Source of the DNA: Betaproteobacteria bacterium
GTDB lineage: Bacteria > Pseudomonadota > Gammaproteobacteria > Burkholderiales > SG8-41
Length of the DNA stretch: 64,000 bases
NCBI GenBank assembly: GCA_016868035.1
Contig: VGID01000011.1
Location: forward strand, 1-64,000
Direction: 5' to 3'
The notes under the pieces are model-generated. The model saw nothing but the letters and a program-made list of their open reading frames with translations, ran no database searches and was not told the DNA's origin. Shown piece by piece: positions 54,418-64,000 of this stretch. A program made the translations under genes and the position numbers. Within the stretch, counting starts at the first letter, position 1, and each line of letters opens with the position of its first letter.

Positions 54418-54430
54418 AAGCAGGGGATAG

Positions 54431-56860
<2,430 letters not shown>

Positions 56861-56863
56861 CGC

Positions 56864-59389
56864 TCACGAGGCGGCGCGCTTGCGTGCCTTTGCGGTGCCC
56901 TTGGGCGACTTTGCTTCGCGGGGCGCGAACTCGAAACCGACCCTGCCGTCGGCTCCGCGCACCAGGTACGCGGAGAACGGGCGCCCCTTTCTCGAGATGA
57001 AGCGATGCAGCAGTTCGGTCTTGCCCTCGGCGAGCAGCTTTGCCATCTGCTCGGGCTCGATCGCGCGCTGCAGGATGATCTTGCCCGAGCGGAAGTCGCA
57101 GCGCCGCTCGGCGCCCACCGCCTTTTCGCACGCGTAGGCCATTCCCGCGTCGAACACGCGGGCGCCGCATTTGGGGCAGGCCCCCAGCGGCTTCTGCCCC
57201 GAGAAGTCGACGGCTTCGCCGCTCGCGCGGCTCGGCCCGAAGTCGAACTCGGTCTTGAATTCCGGAGTGAGCCGGATGATCGCCGCGAACGGCTTGCCCA
57301 GGCGGCTGCGGAAGCCCTGCAGCGGGCCTACCGCCCGCTTCGTGACGAGTTCCTCGATTTCGGCGGGCTCGAACTGGCGCCCCGAGAGGATGCGCCACAA
57401 CGCGAAGTCACAGCGCCCGCACTCGAACTTCTTGTAGCTCTCCTTCACGACGCCGCCGCACTTGGGGCACGGCGTCTTGAGGGTCGCGTAGTCGCCCGGC
57501 ACGGGAGTATTGCGGTGCTTCTTGACCTGCGCGACCATGCGCTGGGTCATCTGCTTGATCTCGCGCATGAACTCGGCGCGCTTCAGCTCCCCGTGCTCGA
57601 TCTGGTTGAGCTTGTACTCCCAGTGGCCCGTGAGCTCCGGCGAGGAGAGCTCGGGGATGTCGAGGCCGCTCAACAGATTGATGAGCGAAAACGCCTTCGG
57701 CGTGGGCTGCAGCTCGCGGCCGTTGCGCACGAGGTATTCCTCGTCGAGCAATTTCTCGATGATGACCGCGCGCGTGGCCGGCGTGCCGAGCCCGCGCTCC
57801 TTCATGGCCTCGCGCAGCTCTTCGTCCTCGACCAGCTTGCCGGCGCCCTCCATCGCGGTGAGCAGCGTGGCCTCGGTGAACCGCGCCGGAGGCTTGGTCT
57901 GGTTGGCGAGCACGTCGACCGACTGCGTCGCTGCGCGCTCGCCCGGCCGCACCGCCACCAGGCTCTGCGCGCCGTCCTCGTCGGCCTGCTTGCCGTAGAC
58001 CTCGAGCCAGCCCGGCTCGACGATCACCCGGCCCTCGCTCCTGAACGCTTCGCCCGCGACGCGCGTGATACGCGTGGTGACGAGAAATTCGGCGGCGGGA
58101 TAGAACACCGAGAGAAACCGCCGCACCACCAGGTCGTAGAGCTTTGCTTCCGCCTCGTTCAGGTGTTTGGGCGCAAGGGCGGTCGGAATGATCGCGAAGT
58201 GGTCTTTGCCCTGAAGCTTCTGGTTGTTGAAGATGCGCTTGTTCGGTTTTACCCAGCCTTGCTTGAGCACACGCGCGGCGAACGACGCATAGGTCCCGCC
58301 CGGGCCCGCCGCCTTGGCGCGCCCCCCCCCGCGCAGCATCTCCAGGGCCTCTCGAGCGGTGACGGGATAGTCTTCCGGAAGAAAGCGGGCGTCGGTGCGA
58401 GGATAGGTGAGGACCTTGTGTTTTTCGTAGAGCGCCTGGGCAAGCGATAGCGTCATCTTCGCCGAGAACCCGAAGCGCGAGTTCGCCGCGCGCTGGAGGC
58501 TGGTCAAATCGAAGAGCAGCTCGGAGAGCTGGGTGGAAGGCTTGCTCTCCTCGCTTACCTCTGCGGGCTTTCCGAGACAGCGCTCGCGTATCGCGACCGC
58601 CTGCTGCTCTTCCCAGATGCGCTCCGGCCGGAGATCGCTGTCCTCCTCGCGCGCACTCTTGTCGAAACGCTCGTCGAACCAGCGTGCCGCGTACTCGCCG
58701 GCAGCCACCGCGAACGATGCCTGCACTTCCCAGTACTCCTTGTGCACGAAGCGCCGGATCTGCGCCTCGCGCTCGACGAGGATCGCGAGCGTCGGGGTCT
58801 GCACGCGTCCGGCGGGCGTCTTGTGAAAACCGCCTTCCTGTGAATTGAATGCGGTCATCGAGCGCGTTGCATTGATGCCCACCAGCCAATCGGCTTCCGA
58901 CCGGCACACCGCGGCGTCGGCGAGCGGCAGCAGTTCGCGGTCCTCGCGCAGCTTCGCGAAGCCCTCGCGGATCGCGGCTGGAGTCATGGACTGCAACCAC
59001 AGGCGGCGGATCGGCTTGGCGCTCTTCGCGTGGCGCACGATGTAGCGGAAGATGAGCTCGCCCTCGCGGCCGGCGTCGCATGCGTTGATGAGGCCCGACA
59101 CGTCCTTGCGCTTGATCAGACGCTGCAGGAGCTTCAGGCGCGGCTCGTTTCTCTCGATCGGCTTCAGATCGAAGTGCGGCGGGATCACCGGCAGGTTCTC
59201 GAGCTTCCATTTGCCGCGCTTGACTTCGTGCTCTTCGGGCGCCGCGAGCTCGAGCAGGTGGCCGACCGCCGAAGAGAGCACGTAGCGGTCGCTTTCATAG
59301 TAGTCGGCGTGCCGCTTGAACGCGCCGAGCGCGCGCGCGATGTCGGCGGTCACCGAGGGCTTCTCCGCTATGATCAGTTGTTTAGCCAT
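56864..59389 (-). CDS. topB: DNA topoisomerase III (type IA)
   Basis: A single-strand-passing topoisomerase that decatenates. The 841 aa begin MAKQLIIAEKPSVTADIARALG, carry TOPRIM residues DAGREGELIFRYI and the catalytic tyrosine in VLTYPRTDARFLPEDY (about 330). Beyond about 650 there are two C-terminal zinc-ribbon-like modules, each starting CPKCG, and a lysine/alanine-rich tail. Longer than the E. coli enzyme (653 aa) because of this extra tail, as in many Betaproteobacteria. Tail-to-tail with gyrB. Confidence 0.94.
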   Translation of the reverse strand: MAKQLIIAEKPSVTADIARALGAFKRHADYYESDRYVLSSAVGHLLELAAPEEHEVKRGKWKLENLPVIPPHFDLKPIERNEPRLKLLQRLIKRKDVSGLINACDAGREGELIFRYIVRHAKSAKPIRRLWLQSMTPAAIREGFAKLREDRELLPLADAAVCRSEADWLVGINATRSMTAFNSQEGGFHKTPAGRVQTPTLAILVEREAQIRRFVHKEYWEVQASFAVAAGEYAARWFDERFDKSAREEDSDLRPERIWEEQQAVAIRERCLGKPAEVSEESKPSTQLSELLFDLTSLQRAANSRFGFSAKMTLSLAQALYEKHKVLTYPRTDARFLPEDYPVTAREALEMLRGGGRAKAAGPGGTYASFAARVLKQGWVKPNKRIFNNQKLQGKDHFAIIPTALAPKHLNEAEAKLYDLVVRRFLSVFYPAAEFLVTTRITRVAGEAFRSEGRVIVEPGWLEVYGKQADEDGAQSLVAVRPGERAATQSVDVLANQTKPPARFTEATLLTAMEGAGKLVEDEELREAMKERGLGTPATRAVIIEKLLDEEYLVRNGRELQPTPKAFSLINLLSGLDIPELSSPELTGHWEYKLNQIEHGELKRAEFMREIKQMTQRMVAQVKKHRNTPVPGDYATLKTPCPKCGGVVKESYKKFECGRCDFALWRILSGRQFEPAEIEELVTKRAVGPLQGFRSRLGKPFAAIIRLTPEFKTEFDFGPSRASGEAVDFSGQKPLGACPKCGARVFDAGMAYACEKAVGAERRCDFRSGKIILQRAIEPEQMAKLLAEGKTELLHRFISRKGRPFSAYLVRGADGRVGFEFAPREAKSPKGTAKARKRAAS

Positions 59390-59547
59390 GCGTGAAGGAA
59401 ACCGGCGGCTCCGTGAAAATAGCGCAAGATGATAAGAACAAACGATAGCCCGCGCAAGCGCGGCGGGAATCTTCGATCCTGTTCATTCGACCACGGATGC
59501 GTTCCGGAGTTGACAGGGATTGCTGAATGCGCGATCGCAGCGAGCGA

Positions 59548-60642
59548 TTACGCGCGGCGCACGCGCTGCGCGAGCCCGCCGGGCAACATGGCGACGACGC
59601 CGGCGAGCTCGAGTTGCGTGAGCAGCGCGGACACCTCGGCTGCTGCGAGCCGGCTGCGCGCGGCGAGAGTGTCGACGTCACACGTCTCGTCTCCCATGGC
59701 ATCGAGCAGCCGCTGCGCGTTTCCTTCCACGACGTCCTCCGGCGCCGACTCTGCTGCGGGAGGCGGTGGCGGCAGGCGCAGCTCCGCGAGGATGTCTTCG
59801 GCGCTCTCGACGAGTTTTGCGCCCTGTTTGATGAGCGCGTGGCAGCCCTTCGCGAGCGCGGAGTGTATGGAGCCGGGGATCGCGAACACCTCGCGACCCT
59901 GTTCGAGCGCGAGTCGCGCGGTGATCAGCGATCCGCTCGCGGCCGCCGCCTCCACCACCAGGCAGCCGAGCGCGAGCCCGCTGATCAGGCGATGTCGGCG
60001 CGGGAAATTTCCGGCGACCGCGGCGGTGCCGAGCGCAAACTCGGAGACAAGGACGCCACGCGCGGCGAGCTCGTGTGCGAGCGCGCGGTTGCGCCCCGGG
60101 TAGACAATGTCCGCGCCGGTGCCGAGCACCGCGATGCTGCTCGCGCGCCCGGCGAGGCCGCCACGGTGCGCGGCGGCGTCGATCCCGAGCGCGAGCCCGC
60201 TGACGATGGTGAGCCCCGCATCGCTCAGGGCCGTGGCAAAGGCCTCTGCGTTTGCCGCGCCTTGCGCCGTGGCGTTGCGGCTGCCGACGATGGCGAGCGC
60301 GGGGCGGGCGAGCAGATCCAAGCGCCCCTTCACGTAGAGGAGGGCCGGCGGGTCGGGAATTTCGAGCAGCTGCGCAGGGTAATCCGCGTCGCCCAGGGTC
60401 AGGATGCGGTTGCCGGGATCTTCGAGCCAGGTGCCGACGAGCGCCAGCGCTTCCTCGGCCGTGCTGAGCTTGATGGCCGACGCGAGGGCGCCGGGAACGT
60501 GGCGGGCGAGAGCGGATTGGCTCGCCTGCAGCACCTGCTGCGGCTCACCGAAGGCGCCGAGCAGCTTGCGCAGCGCGTGGCCGCCGAGCCCTGGTGTGAG
60601 GCTCAGGCGCAGCCACGCGGCGAGGCGTTCATCGAGCGGCAT
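59548..60642 (-). CDS. dprA: DNA processing protein DprA
   Basis: DprA protects incoming single-stranded DNA and loads RecA during natural transformation. The 364 aa have an N-terminal helical region (LRLSLTPGLGGHALRKLLG), the Rossmann-like DprA fold with IVGSRNATAQG (about 114-124), SGLALGIDAAAHRG and GTGADIVYPGRN, and a C-terminal winged-helix domain (about 310-364). With the pilMNOPQ operon it indicates potential for DNA uptake. The smg gene, often next to dprA, is not found in the 158-nt gap toward topB. Confidence 0.94.
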   Translation of the reverse strand: MPLDERLAAWLRLSLTPGLGGHALRKLLGAFGEPQQVLQASQSALARHVPGALASAIKLSTAEEALALVGTWLEDPGNRILTLGDADYPAQLLEIPDPPALLYVKGRLDLLARPALAIVGSRNATAQGAANAEAFATALSDAGLTIVSGLALGIDAAAHRGGLAGRASSIAVLGTGADIVYPGRNRALAHELAARGVLVSEFALGTAAVAGNFPRRHRLISGLALGCLVVEAAAASGSLITARLALEQGREVFAIPGSIHSALAKGCHALIKQGAKLVESAEDILAELRLPPPPPAAESAPEDVVEGNAQRLLDAMGDETCDVDTLAARSRLAAAEVSALLTQLELAGVVAMLPGGLAQRVRRA

Positions 60643-60720
60643 GGCGCGGGAGAGCGGCGCCGCGCGCGCCGCGGCGCGGATCGCCGGCGCGCCGTGCGCG
60701 GCGAAAGGCGTCGTCCGCCG

Positions 60721-61866
60721 TCAGGGGTTGGTTACGATATCGAACATCGCCACCGGGCGCGAAGCCTGCATGACGAGCGCGAATGCCGCGCGGTCGAACG
60801 TACGGAAGATCATGACCAGGCCGTAACGCTCGTCGGGCAGCCGGGCGAGGTCTGCCTCGTTGATCACGGGTGCGCGTGAGTACAGGGGCGCATCGCGCGG
60901 GACGATATCGGTCCCATGGTAGGGCCGGCGTGAATCGTCCCCGCTCAGACCCTGCCGGCCGTAGAGCGCCCCGGTGCGCAGGTCGTAGCGCGCGCGGCCC
61001 TGGCTGCGGTAGATGGCGAGCACGTGCCCGACCTCCAGGCCGTCGCGGCTGCCCTTGGACAGCGCGACGACCGCGTTCGGACCGGTCTCGCCCAGATTGC
61101 CATAGGCCGACACGATATGGCCGCGCAGCGGCTTCTTCGGCGCGTGCGGCACGTAGGCGAACACCGGCTGCTCCTTGCGAGCGGGAAGCAGGCGATCGCC
61201 CACGTAGATCTCGCGCGTGGACCTCGTGATTTCTATGGTGCTGGGGTCGCCGAACGTGAGCACGCGCGCCTCGCCGAGATAGACGCCCTCGTAGCCGAGC
61301 GCTTCCTTCGTGTCGGGGTCGATCAGCGCGTCGCCGCGGCGGAAGACCTGCCACACCTCACCCTGGTCCTTTGTGAGCCCCCCTACGTAGGCGATGTTTC
61401 CCGCCCCGATCGCCACGCGATTCTCCTCGGTGGCACGGATCGCGGGTGCGCCGTCGAGCTCGGTCTGGCCCACCACGAGAGGCCGCGACAGGAAAGGCTC
61501 GATTACCGACGGCGGGATGCTCGGGATTTCGCGGGCGGGGATCGACTCGACGCGGACCTTCGGCGCCAGGCTCACGGTATCGAGCTGGAGTACCCGCAGC
61601 CGCATTTCCTCCGCCGCCCGGTCCAGCACCAGCACGTCGCCGGGGTAGATCCGGTGCGGGTTCTTGATCTGATCCTGGTTCATTTTCCACAACTCGGGCC
61701 AGCGCCACGGATCCTTCAGATACCGGCCCGAAATGCTCCACAACGTGTCGCCTTCGACCACGATGTAGCGGTCGGGAGCCCCCTCCTTCAAGGCGGCGGC
61801 CTGCGCGGCGAGCAGCGATCCGACCGGAGTCAGTAACAAAATCAGGGATATAATTGCTTTGTGCAT
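60721..61866 (-). CDS. LysM-domain exported protein
   Basis: A 381-aa secreted protein: signal peptide (MHKAIISLILLLTPVGSLLA), then one LysM peptidoglycan-binding domain at about 33-83 (YIVVEGDTLWSISGRYL ... IYPGDVLVL), and a long C-terminal domain of unknown function. This family is usually found between dprA and def in Betaproteobacteria. It is likely a periplasmic cell-wall-associated protein; no catalytic motif is visible. Confidence 0.85.
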   Translation of the reverse strand: MHKAIISLILLLTPVGSLLAAQAAALKEGAPDRYIVVEGDTLWSISGRYLKDPWRWPELWKMNQDQIKNPHRIYPGDVLVLDRAAEEMRLRVLQLDTVSLAPKVRVESIPAREIPSIPPSVIEPFLSRPLVVGQTELDGAPAIRATEENRVAIGAGNIAYVGGLTKDQGEVWQVFRRGDALIDPDTKEALGYEGVYLGEARVLTFGDPSTIEITRSTREIYVGDRLLPARKEQPVFAYVPHAPKKPLRGHIVSAYGNLGETGPNAVVALSKGSRDGLEVGHVLAIYRSQGRARYDLRTGALYGRQGLSGDDSRRPYHGTDIVPRDAPLYSRAPVINEADLARLPDERYGLVMIFRTFDRAAFALVMQASRPVAMFDIVTNP

Positions 61867-61968
61867 AGCACGCCCTCAGCGGTTTAGGGCGCGACACCAC
61901 GCCGGCGCCGCGCCCGTAGATATTGGTTTAAATTCTGCATATAGCTGGTTAAATTAGCAAGCTTTTCT
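61867..61968. promoter_or_regulatory. Divergent promoter region between LysM gene and def
   Basis: The 102-nt divergent spacer turns AT-rich next to def (61919-61968), with TTGGTT (61924-61929) and TTAAAT (61949-61954) toward def 19 nt apart and TTGCTA toward the LysM gene on the other strand. Exact elements are not firm. def has no clear Shine-Dalgarno. Confidence 0.35.
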
Positions 61969-62499
61969 ATGGCTTTATTGCACATTTTGCGCTATCCGGA
62001 TCCGCGGCTCCATAAAGTGGCGGAGAGAGTGGATCGGGTCGATGACAGGATTCGCAAACTAATCAAGGACATGGCTGAGACCATGTACGCCGCGCCGGGG
62101 ATAGGCCTCGCCGCCACACAGGTCGACGTCCATCAGCGCGTTATCGTGATCGATGTCTCGGAAACGCGCGACCAACTGAGGGTCTTCGTCAACCCCGAGC
62201 GGGTCGCGATCAGCGGCGAGGCCGAGTGGGAGGAGGGCTGCCTGTCGGTGCCCGGCGTGTTCGAGAAAGTGCAGCGTGCGGGGAAAATCACGGTGCGTGC
62301 TCTCGGCGCGGACGGCGAGCCCTACACGCTCGAAGCGGAGGGGCTGCTCGCCGTGTGCATACAGCACGAGATGGATCATCTCGAGGGCAAGGTGTTCGTC
62401 GAATACCTCTCGAGGCTCAAGCAACAGCGCATCCTCGCCCGGATCAAGAAGCAAGAACGGCAGACCCCCGGCCCCGAGGGCCGCCGGGTCGTGCTCTGA
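61969..62499 (+). CDS. def: Peptide deformylase
   Basis: Def removes the formyl group from nascent N-termini. The 176 aa show all three metal-site motifs: GIGLAATQ (about 44-51), EGCLSVPG (about 88-95, metal-binding Cys) and HEMDHLEGK (about 132-140, two His and catalytic Glu). The C-terminal KQEROT-like basic tail is normal. Upstream partner of fmt. Confidence 0.96.
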   Translation: MALLHILRYPDPRLHKVAERVDRVDDRIRKLIKDMAETMYAAPGIGLAATQVDVHQRVIVIDVSETRDQLRVFVNPERVAISGEAEWEEGCLSVPGVFEKVQRAGKITVRALGADGEPYTLEAEGLLAVCIQHEMDHLEGKVFVEYLSRLKQQRILARIKKQERQTPGPEGRRVVL

Positions 62500-62626
62500 G
62501 GCGGGCGTACCCGCTTGCGCGCCGTGGCCGGCACGGGCAGAGTCCGCGAGCCGGACAGGCCGGCGGTTTCCCGATAAATTCATAAGCGTTGTGCTGGCCG
62601 CCTGAGCCGACTCGCGCCCTGATTCG

Positions 62627-63553
62627 ATGAGAATCGTATTCGCCGGAACGCCCGAGTTCGCAGCAGTGTCGTTGGATGCCCTGCTGCGCGCAAGGCACGA
62701 AGTCGCACTCGTGCTGACCCGGCCCGACCGGCCCGCCGGCCGCGGGCTGAAGACGCAGCCATCCGCAGTGAAGTCGCTTGCCCGGCGCCACGGGCTTGCG
62801 CTGTTGCAGCCGGCGACGCTCAAAGACGCCGCCGTGCAGGAAGCAATCGCGGCGGCCCGGCCCGATGCGATCGTGGTCGCCGCGTACGGGTTGATGGTGC
62901 CGCCCGCCCTGCTTGCGCTCCCGCCGATCGGTTGTCTCAACGTGCACGCTTCGCTGCTGCCGCGGTGGCGCGGCGCCGCGCCGATACAGCGCGCCATACT
63001 CGCCGGCGACGAGACGACCGGCATCACCATCATGCGCATGGACGAGGGCCTCGACACCGGGCCGATCCTGTCGCAGGAGGCGACCGCGATCGCGCGCACG
63101 GACACCGCCGGCACGTTGCACGACCGCCTTGCCGCGGTGGGTGCGAGACGGATCCTCGAGGCGCTCGCCGCTCCGCGAGCCCCGCGCCCGCAGGACGAAG
63201 CCCTGGCCACCTACGCGGCACGCATCGAAAAGCAGGAAACCGAGATCGACTGGTGCGGCACGGCAACCGAGATCGAGCGCAGCATCCGTGCTTTCGATCC
63301 GGTACCCGGGGCGCAGACGCGGCTCGACAGCACCGCGCTCAAGATCTGGCGCGCCCAGGTCGAGCGCGGCGTCAGCGCCGCTCCGGGCACGGTGTGCGAA
63401 GCCGGCCCCGAGGGGATCGTCGTGGCCTGCGGCACTGATGCCCTGCGCGTGACGGAGCTGCAGCGCGCGGGAAGCAAGCGCTTCGCGGCGCGCGCGTTTC
63501 TCTCCGGATTCCGGCTCGCGCCGGGGATGCGGCTCGGGGCGCGCGATGGATGA
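62627..63553 (+). CDS. fmt: Methionyl-tRNA formyltransferase
   Basis: Fmt formylates initiator Met-tRNA using 10-formyl-tetrahydrofolate. The 308 aa begin MRIVFAGTPEFAAVSLDALL and contain the catalytic LNVHASLLPRWRGAAPIQRA (Asn/His, about 105-125), then IMRMDEGLDTGPIL. The C-terminal OB-like domain starts near 205. Complete; its stop overlaps the rsmB start by 8 nt. Confidence 0.96.
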   Translation: MRIVFAGTPEFAAVSLDALLRARHEVALVLTRPDRPAGRGLKTQPSAVKSLARRHGLALLQPATLKDAAVQEAIAAARPDAIVVAAYGLMVPPALLALPPIGCLNVHASLLPRWRGAAPIQRAILAGDETTGITIMRMDEGLDTGPILSQEATAIARTDTAGTLHDRLAAVGARRILEALAAPRAPRPQDEALATYAARIEKQETEIDWCGTATEIERSIRAFDPVPGAQTRLDSTALKIWRAQVERGVSAAPGTVCEAGPEGIVVACGTDALRVTELQRAGSKRFAARAFLSGFRLAPGMRLGARDG

Positions 63554-64000
63554 GATCCAGCGCCTCGCGGCCACGGTGGTCGGGCGCGTGCTTTCCGGTC
63601 GCAGCCTGGATGCGGAGCTGGGGATGGTATCGCGCCGCAACACCGATCTCGCCGCGCGCGAGCGCGCGGCGATCCAGGACCTCGCATACGGGACACTGCG
63701 TTTTCTCGGGCGGCTCGAAGCTCTGCTCGAAGCTCTGCTCGACAAACCGCTGCGCGATGCCGGGCTGCGCGTCTTGCTGCTGGTGGCGCTCTACCAGCTT
63801 GCCTACACGCGCGCCGCGCCGCACGCGATCGTGGACCACGCGGTGCGCGCGTGCGGCGCGCTCGGTGTCCCGGCGGCAAAAGGACTGGCCAATGCGGTGC
63901 TCCGCAACTTCCTGCGGCGCGGCGCGGCGCTCTCGTCCCCGGCGCAGCGCGAGGATCGCGCGCGCTATTCGCACCCGCAATGGTGGATCGACCGGCTGCG
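63546..64000 (+). CDS. rsmB: 16S rRNA (cytosine967-C5)-methyltransferase RsmB, N-terminal part
   Basis: The gene starts at ATG 63546, overlapping fmt, and runs off the window after about 151 codons. The visible part is the NusB-like helical RNA-binding domain: MDEIQRLAATVVGRVLSG, LAARERAAIQDLAYGTLRF, LALYQL-type LLVALYQLAYTRA, HAIVDHAV and ANAVLRNFLRR, ending in RYSHPQWWIDRL. The catalytic SAM domain is outside the window. The dprA-LysM-def-fmt-rsmB order supports the call. A 12-bp tandem duplication (63717-63740) repeats LEAL. Confidence 0.92.
   Translation, partial: MDEIQRLAATVVGRVLSGRSLDAELGMVSRRNTDLAARERAAIQDLAYGTLRFLGRLEALLEALLDKPLRDAGLRVLLLVALYQLAYTRAAPHAIVDHAVRACGALGVPAAKGLANAVLRNFLRRGAALSSPAQREDRARYSHPQWWIDRL

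Noticed and set aside
59450-59463. CCGCGC-AA-GCGCGG palindrome between topB and dprA
   Set aside because: Short, 2-nt loop, no T-run; chance is likely in GC-rich DNA, so not called a terminator.
63717-63740. 12-bp tandem duplication in rsmB (LEAL repeated)
   Set aside because: Short in-frame duplication in a helix; compatible with a functional protein and common.

Overview
The window is about 64 kb of high-GC chromosome from a betaproteobacterium (Burkholderiales/Nitrosomonadales-like). The evidence is gene order: pilMNOPQ-aroKB-dgt-gltBD-hemE, argS-SPOR-dsbA, the atp operon beside parAB-rsmG-mnmG-mnmE-yidC-rnpA-rpmH, and dnaA-dnaN-gyrB followed by dprA-LysM-def-fmt-rsmB. No rRNA, tRNA or CRISPR array was seen. 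The window contains the predicted chromosome origin: dnaA-dnaN with DnaA boxes at about 53.1-53.3 kb, and two parS-like sites at 47.9 kb. Genes on both sides of the origin are mostly transcribed away from it.

Layout. 1-110: end of an IS3-family element that has removed the start of pilM. 111-5.1 kb: type IV pilus assembly operon pilMNOPQ, closed by a terminator. 5.2-8.0 kb: aroK, aroB, dgt. 8.1-14.4 kb: glutamate synthase gltBD behind a good sigma70 promoter. 14.4-23.5 kb: hemE, priA (preceded by an unexpected pair of DnaA boxes), an FkbM methyltransferase, argS, a SPOR protein, two tandem DsbA oxidoreductases and an SDR. 23.5-28.4 kb (minus): glmS, glmU, glpD.

28.37-36.25 kb is an accessory island bracketed by direct repeats. 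These repeats are the 3' ends of an IS91-type (Y2 transposase) element. Its cargo is a compact predicted uptake-and-catabolism cluster: a protein made of three fused RidA-like domains, an LLM-class flavin oxidoreductase, and a NitT/TauT/SsuABC-type ABC transporter (ATPase, permease, binding protein). The transporter is split by a decayed group II intron reverse-transcriptase fragment. A Mutator/IS256 transposase relic and a 51-residue ORF lie further downstream. The cluster recalls the Rut pathway logic (LLM monooxygenase plus RidA-family protein plus transporter), but the domain architecture is different. The substrate cannot be read from sequence. This is the most likely place for an undescribed system.

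36.3-43.5 kb (minus): complete F1Fo ATP synthase operon atpIBEFHAGDC. 43.6-51.6 kb (minus): parB, parA, rsmG, mnmG, parS sites, mnmE, yidC, rnpA, rpmH. 51.7-56.9 kb (plus): dnaA, oriC, dnaN, gyrB. 56.9-59.4 kb (minus): a topoisomerase III. 59.5-61.9 kb (minus): dprA and a LysM protein. 62-64 kb (plus): def, fmt and the start of rsmB.

Four spacers inside operons (gltD/hemE, glmU/glmS, atpG/atpD, atpD/atpC) carry long imperfect hairpins. Their arms are short tandem units of about 7-9 nt, different in sequence at each site but alike in architecture. No annotated feature explains them.
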